This document shows, piece by piece, positions 1 to 9,106 of a stretch of 64,000 nucleotides of DNA (its first letter is position 1; each line of letters begins with the position of its first letter). Under the pieces are notes generated by a model, which was not told where the DNA came from, did no database searches, and saw only the letters and a program-made list of their open reading frames with translations. The stretch is from Actinomycetes bacterium. Lineage in GTDB: Bacteria > Actinomycetota > Acidimicrobiia > Acidimicrobiales > Palsa-688. The stretch is from assembly GCA_021850325.1 (NCBI GenBank), contig JAJZMF010000026.1, positions 1-64,000 of the forward strand. Direction: 5' to 3'. Position numbers and translations under genes: made by a program.

Positions 1-287
1 GCTGAGCCGGACAGCCACCCGGGCAGGGGTACCGCGTCATCGTTCAGGAGCGCCACCAGGTCCCCTCTGGCCAGGCCCAGCGCGCTGCACACGGCGGGGG
101 CGAAACCGCGGTTCACCCTGGACCTTATGACGCGTGCGCCAAAGGCGCGGCCCAGTTCCGAAGCCCTGGCGTCCTCCGACCCGTTGTCGACCAGGAGGAC
201 CTCGTCCGCCTGGGCCACGGTTGCTGCCAGGCACTCGGCCAGCCAGTCGCCGGGCCGGTAGGAGAGGACTACTACGGTGGTGCTCAC
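1..287 (-). CDS. Family 2 (GT-A) glycosyltransferase, 3' end outside window
   Basis: Only the N-terminal 95 residues are inside the window; the gene continues past the left edge. Translation from the GTG at 287 gives STTVVVLSYRPGDWLAECL, then LLVDNGSEDARASELG, NRGFAPAVCSAL and LVALLNDDAVPLPGW, the nucleotide-sugar-binding pattern of GT2 enzymes (V-D-N-x-S-x-D, N-x-G-F-x-x-A, L-N-D-D). Such enzymes transfer sugars from NDP-donors to surface polysaccharide or lipid carriers on the cytoplasmic face of the membrane. The GTG overlaps the stop of the upstream glycosyltransferase gene by four bases (GTGA), so the two are translationally coupled. The acceptor and donor sugar cannot be told from this fragment. 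Confidence 0.85.
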   Translation of the reverse strand, partial: MSTTVVVLSYRPGDWLAECLAATVAQADEVLLVDNGSEDARASELGRAFGARVIRSRVNRGFAPAVCSALGLARGDLVALLNDDAVPLPGWLSGS

Positions 288-1798
288 GCCGCCTGTTGGC
301 GCGCCAGGGCCAGGACGGCCCGCGCAGCGGCCTCGTCGTCCCCGTCGACAGAGGGCAGGGACAGCTCGGCCACCACAGCCAGCACCTCAGGGGACGTAGC
401 GGGGCCTGTGATCACCAGGCACCGGCCGGGCAGCGCCGTGGCGAGCTCCCTCAGTGCCGCCGAGCCGAGCTCACCGTCGCCGTGGGGGGACAGCACGACG
501 GCGTCGTAACCGCCCTGCCAGGCGCCGGTCAGTACGACGGCGGTAGCACTCGAAGGTGGCCAGGTGAACGAATCGCACACCAGCTCGGGTGACAACTGCT
601 CGGCCAGGGCGTCGGGGGCGCCGAACAGAGCCACCCGGGGTTTCGCCCGCCAGGAGCGCGGGTGCCGGCCGGCTTGTCGGAGCAGGTCCTCGAGGGCTTC
701 CGCGGCCTTGTCGGCTACATCGTCCCATGTAGGGGTCGGCTGTCTCACCAGCGCCATCAGACGGGCGCGGTGGGACGCGTCGTACAGGGCGCGCTCGATC
801 GCCTCGGCGATGGCCCACGGGTCCTGCGCCTGGAAGCGCGCCTCCCGTGGGAGGATCTCGCGTAGCGACGAGTTGTCACCGGCGATGGCTGGAGTCCCGC
901 AGGCCAGTGCTTCGACCACGGGGAAACCGAAACCCTCGTAGAGCGAGGGGAACACAGCCAGCTCGGCGGACTGGTTCAACGCCACGAGCACCCGTTCGGG
1001 GACGTAGCCCGGGATGAGGACGCGGTCCCGGCGCAGGCCGAGCTCCCGGGCCATCACGAGGTAGTGGTTGCGGGTCAGCGGCGGGGCCGAACATGCGATC
1101 ACCAGCTGGTGGTGCTCGATGACCCTGGGTGGCAGAGCCGCGTACCCGCGGACCAGGTTGTCCACGTTCTTGCGCGGGTCGAAGGCACCGGTGTAGAGGA
1201 GGAAGCCCTTCTTCAGCCCCTTGACCCGCGCCTTGGCCGCTGCCAGTGCCTTCTGGCGTGACGCGGCCGGGACGAAGGTCGAAGCCGTGCCCGTGCCCAC
1301 CACGCGGACGCGTTCCTCGGGCATGCCGAGCAGGGCCACAGTGTCCTCACGGGTGGACTCGGAGATGGTGAAGACGAGGTCTGCGGCACGCACCACTTCA
1401 CGCCCGGCGCGCCACCGGCGGCGCAGACCGGGGTCCTGGAGGTACCAGCCCGGGAAGAGCTCCGGTATCAGGTCGTAAACGGTGACCGCAGTGAGGAGGC
1501 CGTGCCTGGTCACCTCGGGGGGCCAGAAGAGCTTCACCGGCACTTCCGGTTCGAAGGCCGAGCTCAGGTGGACCACCCCGGCGGCCTCCCAATCGGGCGA
1601 GCTCGTCAGCCAACGGCCCAGCCCCGCCAGCTCCTCGGCATCCTCGAGCTCGGGGTGGACCACCATGGCCGTGACGAGCTCCGGGTGGCGCTCGCTGACC
1701 GCCTTTGCCAGTTCGAAGCTGTAACGGGCGATGCCCCGGCGCCGGTAGCTGGGGCTCTGCACGGCCACGAGGTCGAAGAGGACCCCCTTGGCCGTCAT
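284..1798 (-). CDS. Family 4 (GT-B) glycosyltransferase with C-terminal extension
   Basis: A 504-residue protein. The N-terminal half holds RRRGIARYSFELAKAV, a typical GT4 acceptor-domain opening, and the C-terminal Rossmann domain holds LLYTGAFDPRKNVDNLVRGY and the donor-binding signature LYEGFGFPVVEALACGTP (E-G-F-G-x-x-x-x-E-A). This is the mannosyl/glucosyl-transferase fold used in cell-surface polysaccharide assembly. About 120 residues follow the GT-B core (from roughly residue 385) and match nothing I recognise. The ATG overlaps the stop of the coiled-coil gene (ATGA, 1795-1798) and the stop overlaps the next glycosyltransferase start (GTGA), so the three genes form one coupled operon read leftwards. 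Confidence 0.9.
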   Translation of the reverse strand: MTAKGVLFDLVAVQSPSYRRRGIARYSFELAKAVSERHPELVTAMVVHPELEDAEELAGLGRWLTSSPDWEAAGVVHLSSAFEPEVPVKLFWPPEVTRHGLLTAVTVYDLIPELFPGWYLQDPGLRRRWRAGREVVRAADLVFTISESTREDTVALLGMPEERVRVVGTGTASTFVPAASRQKALAAAKARVKGLKKGFLLYTGAFDPRKNVDNLVRGYAALPPRVIEHHQLVIACSAPPLTRNHYLVMARELGLRRDRVLIPGYVPERVLVALNQSAELAVFPSLYEGFGFPVVEALACGTPAIAGDNSSLREILPREARFQAQDPWAIAEAIERALYDASHRARLMALVRQPTPTWDDVADKAAEALEDLLRQAGRHPRSWRAKPRVALFGAPDALAEQLSPELVCDSFTWPPSSATAVVLTGAWQGGYDAVVLSPHGDGELGSAALRELATALPGRCLVITGPATSPEVLAVVAELSLPSVDGDDEAAARAVLALARQQAA

Positions 1799-2661
1799 GC
1801 GGGTGGCAAGGTCCCCGGCGTCGTCGCGTGCAACGCCTCGGAGAGCTGGTCCACCTCGGTGGACAGCCGGGCGATGGTCCGGCCGAGCACCTCTGCCACC
1901 TGGTCTGCGGCGTCCCCCTGCATACGGAGCATCCTGGAAAGCTCGACCAGGTCGGACCGGAGCTTGTCGACCCGGTCCTCGAAACGCCGGACGAGCGATT
2001 CGACCGCTGCCGCCTGGTCGTCCATGGCGCCGCGCAGCTCGGCCTGCCTCGCTGCCTGGCCTTCGAGCTGGCGCACCACCCGGTCGGCATGGCCTTCGAA
2101 CGCCATGCCAGAGCGCTCCTCGCTGCCCCTCAGCTCGTCGGACATGCGGTTGGCGAACGCCTCGAACTGCTGGGAGAAGATCAGCTGCGAGCGCTCCTCG
2201 CTTCCCCTCAGCTCGTCGGACATGCGGTTGGCGAACGCCTCGAACTGCTGGGAGAAGATCAGCTGCGAGCGCTCCTCGCTTCCCCTCAGCTCGTCGGACA
2301 TGCGGTTGGCGAACGCCTCGAACTGCTGGGAGAAGATCAGCTGCGAGCGCTCCTCACTGCCCCTCAGCTCGTCGCCCACCCGGTTGCCGAGCGCCTCCAG
2401 GTCCTGTGCGACGGTGCGGCCCAGGCCTTCGAAGTCGCCCTTCAGCTCACGTTGCCTCTGCTCGATCTCGTCGAGGCGCCGTTCGACCGGGCCGAACCTC
2501 TGCTCCACCCCGTTCAGCCGGTCGTCCAGCGCCGGGACGGTGGCGTTGGCGGCATCACGGGCTGCCGTGATGACGGGCAGGGCGCGTGCCCACTGTTCGT
2601 CGAAGTAGTGCTGGATAAGGCGGTCCAATGCAGCCCGCGCGCTAACCTTCACGCCGTTCAC
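1795..2661 (-). CDS. Coiled-coil protein with 26-residue tandem repeats
   Basis: A 288-residue, probably cytoplasmic protein without membrane segment or signal peptide. The centre (residues about 100-190) is a tandem array of 26-residue units rich in E, R, Q and F (core QLIFSQQFEAFANRMSDELR); flanking heptad-like sequence suggests one long coiled coil. It is the first gene of a coupled operon with two glycosyltransferases, so a scaffold or length-control role in polysaccharide assembly is possible but unproven. Start chosen as GTG 2661 because a TAGGCT -10 box lies eight bases upstream; GTG 2652 is an alternative. Function unknown. Confidence 0.75.
   Translation of the reverse strand: MNGVKVSARAALDRLIQHYFDEQWARALPVITAARDAANATVPALDDRLNGVEQRFGPVERRLDEIEQRQRELKGDFEGLGRTVAQDLEALGNRVGDELRGSEERSQLIFSQQFEAFANRMSDELRGSEERSQLIFSQQFEAFANRMSDELRGSEERSQLIFSQQFEAFANRMSDELRGSEERSGMAFEGHADRVVRQLEGQAARQAELRGAMDDQAAAVESLVRRFEDRVDKLRSDLVELSRMLRMQGDAADQVAEVLGRTIARLSTEVDQLSEALHATTPGTLPPA
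2111..2344 (-). repeat. 78-bp in-frame tandem repeat, three near-identical copies
   Basis: Copies run 2111-2188, 2189-2266 and 2267-2344; the last two match at essentially every base and the first differs at about one. A degenerate fourth copy follows from 2345. The period of 78 bp equals 26 codons, so copy-number change would keep the frame. Confidence 0.95.
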
Positions 2662-2669
2662 GGAGGGTG

Positions 2670-2675
2670 AGCCTA
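2670..2675 (-). promoter_or_regulatory. -10 box (TAGGCT) of the coiled-coil/glycosyltransferase operon
   Basis: A TANNNT hexamer sits eight bases before the GTG at 2661 on the reverse strand, leaving no room for a 5' leader. No clear -35 element is visible. Consistent with a leaderless transcript. Confidence 0.4.
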
Positions 2676-2704
2676 CCGCGGGGCGCCAAGAGCCTTACTG
2701 ATGG

Positions 2705-2710
2705 TAAGTT
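2705..2710 (+). promoter_or_regulatory. -10 box (TAAGTT) before the hypothetical gene at 2719
   Basis: TANNNT hexamer eight bases before ATG 2719. It decides between ATG 2701 and ATG 2719: transcription would start too late to include 2701. Confidence 0.35.
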
Positions 2711-2718
2711 CTCGGATC

Positions 2719-3381
2719 ATGGCCGCTTGCGACGTCGCAGTGGTGGGTGGTTACCCGCCGGCCCCGGGACCGGCCACGGCGGCCACGCTCGCCGCTGTCA
2801 GGCGAGCCTGGTCCACCGGGGCCACGGTGCGGGTCGTCTCCTACCGGCCCGGGGCTGCAGACCTGGTCGTCCCCGTCGTCGGACCTCTGGCCGGCCGGAG
2901 GCTGGACCAGGTGAGGCGCCACTACCAGTGCCCGGAGCGGGTGGTGCTCGTGCTGCAGTACGGCGCGCCTTTCTCCGACCGGGCACCCGCGGCCCAGATG
3001 GCCACTGCTGCGGGCTTGGTCTTGGCGCTCCGGCACTTCGCACACGCGGAGGTTGTGGTCGGCGAGGACCCGGAGGTCCTGCCCCCCGTGCTGTGGGCGC
3101 TGGCCCTGGTGGCGTCGAGGTTCTCGGCTGCGTCCCCCGAGCTGGCCGAGCAGCTCCGCAAACGGTACAGGCTCATCTCCAAGAGAGTGGAGGTCGACAC
3201 GGTGGACGCCTACCCCCTCGTCGCCAATGGTACGAGCCCCTCCAGCTGGGGAGTGTTCGACCCCTCCGTGCTCCGGTCGTTGACGGTGGTCGAGACGTCT
3301 CCCATCTCGCTAACCCAGCGCCTCCGGGAGCGAGCGGGCTCGTCCCGGGTCACGGCGGTGCGCCGCCTGCGGGGCCGCTAG
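2719..3381 (+). CDS. Hypothetical protein, Rossmann-like N-terminus
   Basis: A 220-residue protein I do not recognise. The N-terminus, CDVAVVGGYPPAPGPATAAT, looks like the first beta-strand and loop of a GT-B or nucleotide-binding fold, and GAPFSDRAPAAQM with VVVGEDPEVLP recur in the middle; no glycosyltransferase donor motif follows. It is transcribed divergently from the glycosyltransferase operon and precedes the secreted subtilase by only a few bases. A link to polysaccharide synthesis is suggested only by position. ATG 2719 is preferred to ATG 2701 because a possible -10 box (TAAGTT) lies between them. Confidence 0.65.
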   Translation: MAACDVAVVGGYPPAPGPATAATLAAVRRAWSTGATVRVVSYRPGAADLVVPVVGPLAGRRLDQVRRHYQCPERVVLVLQYGAPFSDRAPAAQMATAAGLVLALRHFAHAEVVVGEDPEVLPPVLWALALVASRFSAASPELAEQLRKRYRLISKRVEVDTVDAYPLVANGTSPSSWGVFDPSVLRSLTVVETSPISLTQRLRERAGSSRVTAVRRLRGR

Positions 3382-3393
3382 GCGCGCGGCCGG

Positions 3394-5526
3394 TTGTCAA
3401 GCCCCGGAGCACAGTTGGCCTGGGCCGCCAGGAGGCGACCAGTCCTGCGCCTCTGGGCAGGTGCGGTCGGCGTGGCGGCCGTGGCCGGCTTCGCTGCCCC
3501 GTCGCCCGGAGCGGCGGGTGTTGTCAAGGTCGCTGTCGAGCAGGTGGTGGTACAGCTCTCGCGCCACGCCGAGGCTGACCCGGCAGCGCTCCTCGGGCGG
3601 GTGCCGGGAGGGGTGCCTCAGTTGCTGCCCGGCGACCGTTGGGTGACCGATCTCCCCGATGCCGAGGTGGCCGCTATGGCCGGCCCGCTCAGTGAGCGCC
3701 CAGGGGTCAACTACGTCTCCGTGGCGCACCAGGTGAGGGCCGCCGGGGAGGTGGTGCCGAACAACCCGTGCTATTCGTCGAGCTGCGGGCCGTCGCAACC
3801 GGTCGTGGTGGAGAACCCGGAGCTGGGGGCCGGTGCCACCCTGGTGCACCCGAACGGCCAGACAGACATGTGGGCGGTCAAGGCCGCTCAGGCGTGGGCG
3901 GTCACCAAGGGCAGCAGCTCCGTGCTGGTGGCTGTGCTGGACACGGGCGTCGACCCGAGCCAACCCCAGCTCAAGGGCAAGGTCGTGGTCGGCCCCGACG
4001 TGTGCCAGGCCGACAACGCTCTCTGCTCGTCGCCCTACGACAACAACGGTCACGGCACCTTCGTGACCGGTCTGGTCACGGCCCAGCCCAACGACGGCAT
4101 GGGGATAGCGGGCCTCGGCTGGTCGACAAGGGTGCTCGACATCAAGGTCCTGGCCGACAACGGCTACGGCACCACGACGGACGAGGCAACCGGCATCTAC
4201 GACGCGGTGAGCGCCGGGGCCAGGGTGATCAACCTCTCCCTGACAAGCAACCCGTGCAGCCAGTACCCGGGCGACTGCGGCCCCAACGCCGACGAGGAGG
4301 CGGCCGTGGCCTACGCGATCGCCCATGGCGTCGTAGTGGTTGCGGCTGCAGGCAACGCCGAGCCCGGCTCGGGGCCGTCCAAGGAGCCCCTGTACCCGGC
4401 GTCGTACCCTGGTGTGCTGAGCGTGGCCGCCAGCACGGACCAGGGACAGGTCAACCCTGCCGGTGGCGGGCCCTATCTGGACTTCTCCGAGTACGGCAAC
4501 GCGGCCAACATCGCTGCTCCCGGTGTAGGAGTCCTCTCGACGTGGTGGGACGGCAACTACGCCGTCGAGAGCGGTACCTCGTTCGCCGCGCCGCACGTCG
4601 CGGCGGCGGCCGCGCTCGTGATGGCGGCCGACCCCTCCCTGAGCGGGCCGGAGGTGGCCACTCTGCTCAGGGCCACGGCCACACCCCTCGTGCCCGGAGG
4701 GGACAGGATCAACGGGGGCTTGCTCGATGTGGCGGCCGCCGTCCAGGCCGCCGCCCGCCGGGCGCGCACACCATTGGACGGTTACGAGATCGCAACCGCC
4801 AACGGGAGCACGTACAACGCAGGCGTGGCGGCCCCGGGCGGTTCCTTGGCGGGCAAGCACCTGGCCGCACCCATCGTCGCCGTGGCCGAGGCGCCGGACG
4901 GCCTCGGTTACTGGCTCGCCTCCAGGGACGGGGGCGTGTTCGCCTTCGGCGGGACGGGCTACTTCGGGTCGGCGTCCCACGCCCACCTGGGTTCACCTGT
5001 TGTGGCCATGGCTGCCACCCCGGACGGGCGTGGCTACTGGCTGGCAGCGAGCAACGGCAGGGTCCTTGCCTACGGTGACGCCCGGACCTTGAGGGAGGCC
5101 GGTGGGCACCCTCCACCTGCGGGGCCCGTGGTCGCCATGGCAGCGACCCCGGGCGGACGTGGCTACTGGCTCGTCAACGCGCAGGGGGACGTCTACCCGT
5201 TCGGTAACGCCGGCTACTTCGGCCCGCGCACGTCCCTGCACCTGGCCGGGCCGGTGGTGGGCATCGCCCCCACCCGGGACGGTCGTGGCTACTGGCTCGC
5301 CTCCGGCGACGGGGGCGTGTTCGCTCTGGGTGATGCCACCTTCTACGGCTCCGCCGTCCAAGCCCGGCCCCGACAAGCCATTGTGGGCATAGCCACCAGC
5401 CCCTTCGGCCGTGGCTACTGGCTCGTCGGCTCGGGTGGGCGCGTACTGGCCAAGGGGGGCGCTGCCTACGAGCCGAGCTCGCTGACGGGGGCGCCACCGG
5501 CGCCCGTGGTAGCGATCAGCTCCTGA
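3394..5526 (+). CDS. Secreted subtilisin-like (S8) serine protease with C-terminal repeat domain
   Basis: A 710-residue exported protease. Residues 1-45 form a signal peptide: Arg-rich start, a hydrophobic Ala/Val stretch, then APSPGAAG. The propeptide-like region is followed by the S8 catalytic triad: Asp183 in VLDTGVD, His220 in NNGHGTFVTG and Ser396 in SGTSFAAPH. From about residue 490 the protein becomes five copies of a roughly 44-residue repeat with core DGRGYWLASGDGGVFALG, likely a beta-propeller or similar adhesive/wall-binding domain. The next gene carries the same repeat. The assigned start is TTG 3394 with a weak ribosome site, so the exact start is uncertain; the signal peptide argues it is close. 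Confidence 0.9.
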   Translation: MSSPGAQLAWAARRRPVLRLWAGAVGVAAVAGFAAPSPGAAGVVKVAVEQVVVQLSRHAEADPAALLGRVPGGVPQLLPGDRWVTDLPDAEVAAMAGPLSERPGVNYVSVAHQVRAAGEVVPNNPCYSSSCGPSQPVVVENPELGAGATLVHPNGQTDMWAVKAAQAWAVTKGSSSVLVAVLDTGVDPSQPQLKGKVVVGPDVCQADNALCSSPYDNNGHGTFVTGLVTAQPNDGMGIAGLGWSTRVLDIKVLADNGYGTTTDEATGIYDAVSAGARVINLSLTSNPCSQYPGDCGPNADEEAAVAYAIAHGVVVVAAAGNAEPGSGPSKEPLYPASYPGVLSVAASTDQGQVNPAGGGPYLDFSEYGNAANIAAPGVGVLSTWWDGNYAVESGTSFAAPHVAAAAALVMAADPSLSGPEVATLLRATATPLVPGGDRINGGLLDVAAAVQAAARRARTPLDGYEIATANGSTYNAGVAAPGGSLAGKHLAAPIVAVAEAPDGLGYWLASRDGGVFAFGGTGYFGSASHAHLGSPVVAMAATPDGRGYWLAASNGRVLAYGDARTLREAGGHPPPAGPVVAMAATPGGRGYWLVNAQGDVYPFGNAGYFGPRTSLHLAGPVVGIAPTRDGRGYWLASGDGGVFALGDATFYGSAVQARPRQAIVGIATSPFGRGYWLVGSGGRVLAKGGAAYEPSSLTGAPPAPVVAISS
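4864..5523 (+). repeat. Five GYWL/DGGVFAFG protein repeats in the subtilase
   Basis: Each unit is about 44 residues and pairs a P-x-G-x-G-Y-W-L strand with a D-G-G-V-x-A-x-G strand and a YFGS turn. They are diverged at DNA level, so this is an old domain rather than a recent duplication. Confidence 0.85.
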
Positions 5527-5532
5527 TGCGTT

Positions 5533-5538
5533 TAATAT
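5533..5538 (+). promoter_or_regulatory. Possible -10 box (TAATAT) upstream of the SpoIID-like gene
   Basis: An AT-only hexamer in otherwise GC-rich DNA just after the subtilase stop. It would give a leader of about 80 nt for the gene at 5624. Confidence 0.3.
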
Positions 5539-5623
5539 CAGGTCCCGGGCTGCCGAGAAGTTCCGTACCAGGGTCGGTGGCGGCCTCGACGACACGTCGC
5601 CTGTCCAGGTACGGGAGAAGCTC

Positions 5624-7978
5624 TTGTCGGTCTTACCCTCTCAGCAGCGGTGCGGGGTGGCCTTGCGGGCAGGGCGGCGGCTGAGCCGCCTGCTCGTCGT
5701 CGCTGCGTCAGTGGTGACGGGCCTGGTGGTGACGGCGGCACCCGGAGCTGCAGCAGCCTCCCTGGCCTTCCGGGTCACCGGTTTCGGGTACGGCCACGGG
5801 CAGGGCATGGGACAGTGGGGTGCGTTCGGTTACTCCTCCGAGTACGGCTGGGACTACCAGCAGGTACTTGCCCACTACTACGGTGGCACCGTCCTGGGCA
5901 AGCTCCAGGGCCCTGAGCCCGACGTGACCGTGGTCATCTCGGAACTGAGCGGCCACCCCACCATTGCCACGGCAGCACCGGGGGGCGACCTGGTGGCGAC
6001 CACTGCCGCCGGCCCCAGCTACCGCGCCGCGGCCTTCCTGGTCCGTTGGGCCGGTGGCGCCTCGACGCTGTTCGCAGGACAGGGTTGCGGCGGGCCGTGG
6101 TCGGTCGTGGCTGCAGGGGCAGGGCCGGTGACGATCGCCTCGGCCGGGCGCGGGGGGGCCACGTCCGCCGGCGCCGGCAGGCCCCAGGTCACGCTCTGCC
6201 TGCCCGGACTGGGCCAGAGGACCTACCAGGGGTGGATCGTCGCTCCTCAGCCGGGGCGGACCGAGAACATCGTGGGCTTGGAGGACTATGTGGACGGCGT
6301 CGTGCCGGCCGAGTCCCCGGTGAGCTGGGAGCAGAACGGAGGCCAGGCGGCCCTCGAGGCCCAGGCCGTGGCAGCCCGGAGCTTTGCTCTTGCCTATACA
6401 GCGGCCGCCGGTGCGATCTGCGACACCACCTACTGCCAGGTCTATGCAGGCCTCCCCAGCCAATGGGGCCAGACGGCGGACGCCCAGGTGGCAGCCACGG
6501 CGGGACAGGTCCTCTACTGTGCTCGAGGGACAGCGTGCGGCCCCGTGGGATCCGTGGCCATGGCCGAGTACTCTGCGTCCACCGGCGGTTACACAGCCGG
6601 TGGGGCCTTCCCTGCCGTGCCCGACCTTGGTGACGCCGTGCCTGCCAACCCGGTCCATTCCTGGACGGTAACCCTGTCGGCGGCGGCGGTGGCCCGACGG
6701 TTCCCCTCGGTGGGCGACGTCACCTCGGTGCAGGTCGTCGAGCGCAACGGGTTGGGCCAGATCGGCGGTCGGGTGCTGCTGGTGCGCATCAGCGGGACCA
6801 CCGGGGCCGAGACGGTGACCGGTGCCCGGTTCGCCGCGGCCCTTGGACTGCGAAGCGACTGGTTCCAGGTCGGAGCGGGGACCGGGGCCCCTCCCGCGGC
6901 CACCACTACCAGCCCCCCGCCCGCCGCCACCACGACCCGCCCGCCCGCAGCGACCAGCACCCGCCCGCCCGCAGCGACCAGCACCCGCCCGCCCGCAGCG
7001 ACCAGCACCCGCCCGCCCGGGGTGACGACCACGGCCCCAGCCACCACCACCACACGTCCTGTCCCGCCCGCCGCCACCACCCGGCCGGCTGCACCCACGA
7101 CCGCGCCGCCGGCGCCAGCAACTACGACGACCTCTGTTGTCGGCGGCGCCCCGGCGCCCACCGCGCCGGCCTCACCCGGGCCGGCCGGACCGGTGACGCC
7201 TTCGGCCCGCCAGGGGACGAGCTACTGGGTCGCCGACTCGGCCGGCGACATCCGGGCCTTCGGGCGCGCTCCCTACTACGGGACGGCGCGAGGCACGGCT
7301 CTGGCAGGCAGCCTCGTGTCCATGGCCGCCATGCCGGGCAAGGGAGGCTACTGGGTGGTCGGCAGCCGTGGAGGTGTGCTGGCGTTCGGCCATGCCCGGT
7401 GGTACGGCTCTGCGAGCCATGACCTGCTCAGAGCGCCCGTTGTGGCGATCGTGGCGATGCCGGGGGGCCGCGGGTACTGGCTTGCGACCCGGGACGGGAC
7501 CGTGTACGCCTTCGGGACAGCTGAGCTCTACGGCTCGCTGGAGGGGGCGCCGGGGCCGAGGCGGGTCGTGGGAATGGCAGCCACACCCGATGGCCACGGG
7601 TACTGGCTGGTCACCGCGCACGGGTCCGTCTTCCCGTTCGGTGACGCGGCTTACTTCGGGTCAGGGCCACCCCTGGCCCCGGGCAGGCAGGTAACCGGCA
7701 TAGTCCCCTCGGCCGACGGGCGGGGCTACTACCTCGTGGCGAGCGATGGCGGGGTTTTCGCCTACGGGGACGCACCCTTTGTCGGGTCGTTGCCAGGCGT
7801 AAGGGTGCGGGCACGGGTGGTCTCGGTGGCGCCCGCTCCCCGGGGCGGTTACTACGTACTGGCCGCCGACGGCCGCGTGTACAGCTTCGAGCAGGGCCGG
7901 GGCCCGGCTGGCCCGACCGGGCCGACCGGGTGGCCCCGGCCCGCCGGCCCGTCGGTCCTCACCGCTTGGCGCCCCTGA
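5624..7978 (+). CDS. Secreted SpoIID/LytB-domain protein with Pro/Thr linker and GYWL repeats
   Basis: A 784-residue exported protein. The TTG start is preceded by GGGAGAAG five bases upstream. Residues 1-40 are a signal peptide ending near AAPGAAAAS. The next ~380 residues carry SpoIID features: GYGHGQGMGQWGAFGYS, then the diagnostic NIVGLEDYVDGVVPAE and LEAQAVAARSFALAY. SpoIID proteins are lytic transglycosylases that cut denuded peptidoglycan in sporulating Firmicutes; in a non-sporulating actinobacterium a wall-remodelling role is inferred. A linker of Pro, Thr and Ala (about 420-520) includes three perfect RPPAATST units, and about six GYWL-type repeats follow (from residue ~530), as in the neighbouring subtilase. 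Confidence 0.9.
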   Translation: MSVLPSQQRCGVALRAGRRLSRLLVVAASVVTGLVVTAAPGAAAASLAFRVTGFGYGHGQGMGQWGAFGYSSEYGWDYQQVLAHYYGGTVLGKLQGPEPDVTVVISELSGHPTIATAAPGGDLVATTAAGPSYRAAAFLVRWAGGASTLFAGQGCGGPWSVVAAGAGPVTIASAGRGGATSAGAGRPQVTLCLPGLGQRTYQGWIVAPQPGRTENIVGLEDYVDGVVPAESPVSWEQNGGQAALEAQAVAARSFALAYTAAAGAICDTTYCQVYAGLPSQWGQTADAQVAATAGQVLYCARGTACGPVGSVAMAEYSASTGGYTAGGAFPAVPDLGDAVPANPVHSWTVTLSAAAVARRFPSVGDVTSVQVVERNGLGQIGGRVLLVRISGTTGAETVTGARFAAALGLRSDWFQVGAGTGAPPAATTTSPPPAATTTRPPAATSTRPPAATSTRPPAATSTRPPGVTTTAPATTTTRPVPPAATTRPAAPTTAPPAPATTTTSVVGGAPAPTAPASPGPAGPVTPSARQGTSYWVADSAGDIRAFGRAPYYGTARGTALAGSLVSMAAMPGKGGYWVVGSRGGVLAFGHARWYGSASHDLLRAPVVAIVAMPGGRGYWLATRDGTVYAFGTAELYGSLEGAPGPRRVVGMAATPDGHGYWLVTAHGSVFPFGDAAYFGSGPPLAPGRQVTGIVPSADGRGYYLVASDGGVFAYGDAPFVGSLPGVRVRARVVSVAPAPRGGYYVLAADGRVYSFEQGRGPAGPTGPTGWPRPAGPSVLTAWRP
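6938..7009 (+). repeat. 24-bp tandem repeat coding for RPPAATST, three copies
   Basis: Identical units at 6938-6961, 6962-6985 and 6986-7009, with a partial fourth copy. They lie in the low-complexity Pro/Thr linker between the SpoIID domain and the repeat domain. Confidence 0.9.
7210..7905 (+). repeat. About six GYWL/DGGVFAYG protein repeats in the SpoIID-like protein
   Basis: The same repeat family as in the upstream subtilase (cores GYWLATRDGTVYAFG, GYYLVASDGGVFAYG). Together the two proteins define a shared C-terminal module. Confidence 0.85.
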
Positions 7979-7980
7979 GC

Positions 7981-8007
7981 ACCGGGCCGGGCCCCGTGCA
8001 CCCCGGT
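7981..8007. terminator. Weak inverted repeat between convergent genes
   Basis: ACCGGG (7981-7986) pairs with CCCGGT (8002-8007) around a 15-base loop between the stops of the SpoIID-like gene and gmd. There is no T-tract; possibly a bidirectional Rho-independent-like terminator. Confidence 0.25.
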
Positions 8008-8014
8008 CCTGCGC

Positions 8015-9064
<1,050 letters not shown>

Positions 9065-9106
9065 CTAGTGTGCGAGAAGTCCGCCACCCCCTCGCAAGGA
9101 GAGCAC

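Noticed and set aside
2111-2344. CRISPR-like direct repeats
   Set aside because: Repeats are contiguous without spacers and lie in frame inside a coding gene.
3397-4986. Reverse reading frame of 529 residues
   Set aside because: Lies opposite the subtilase catalytic domain; no family features, His/Arg-rich.
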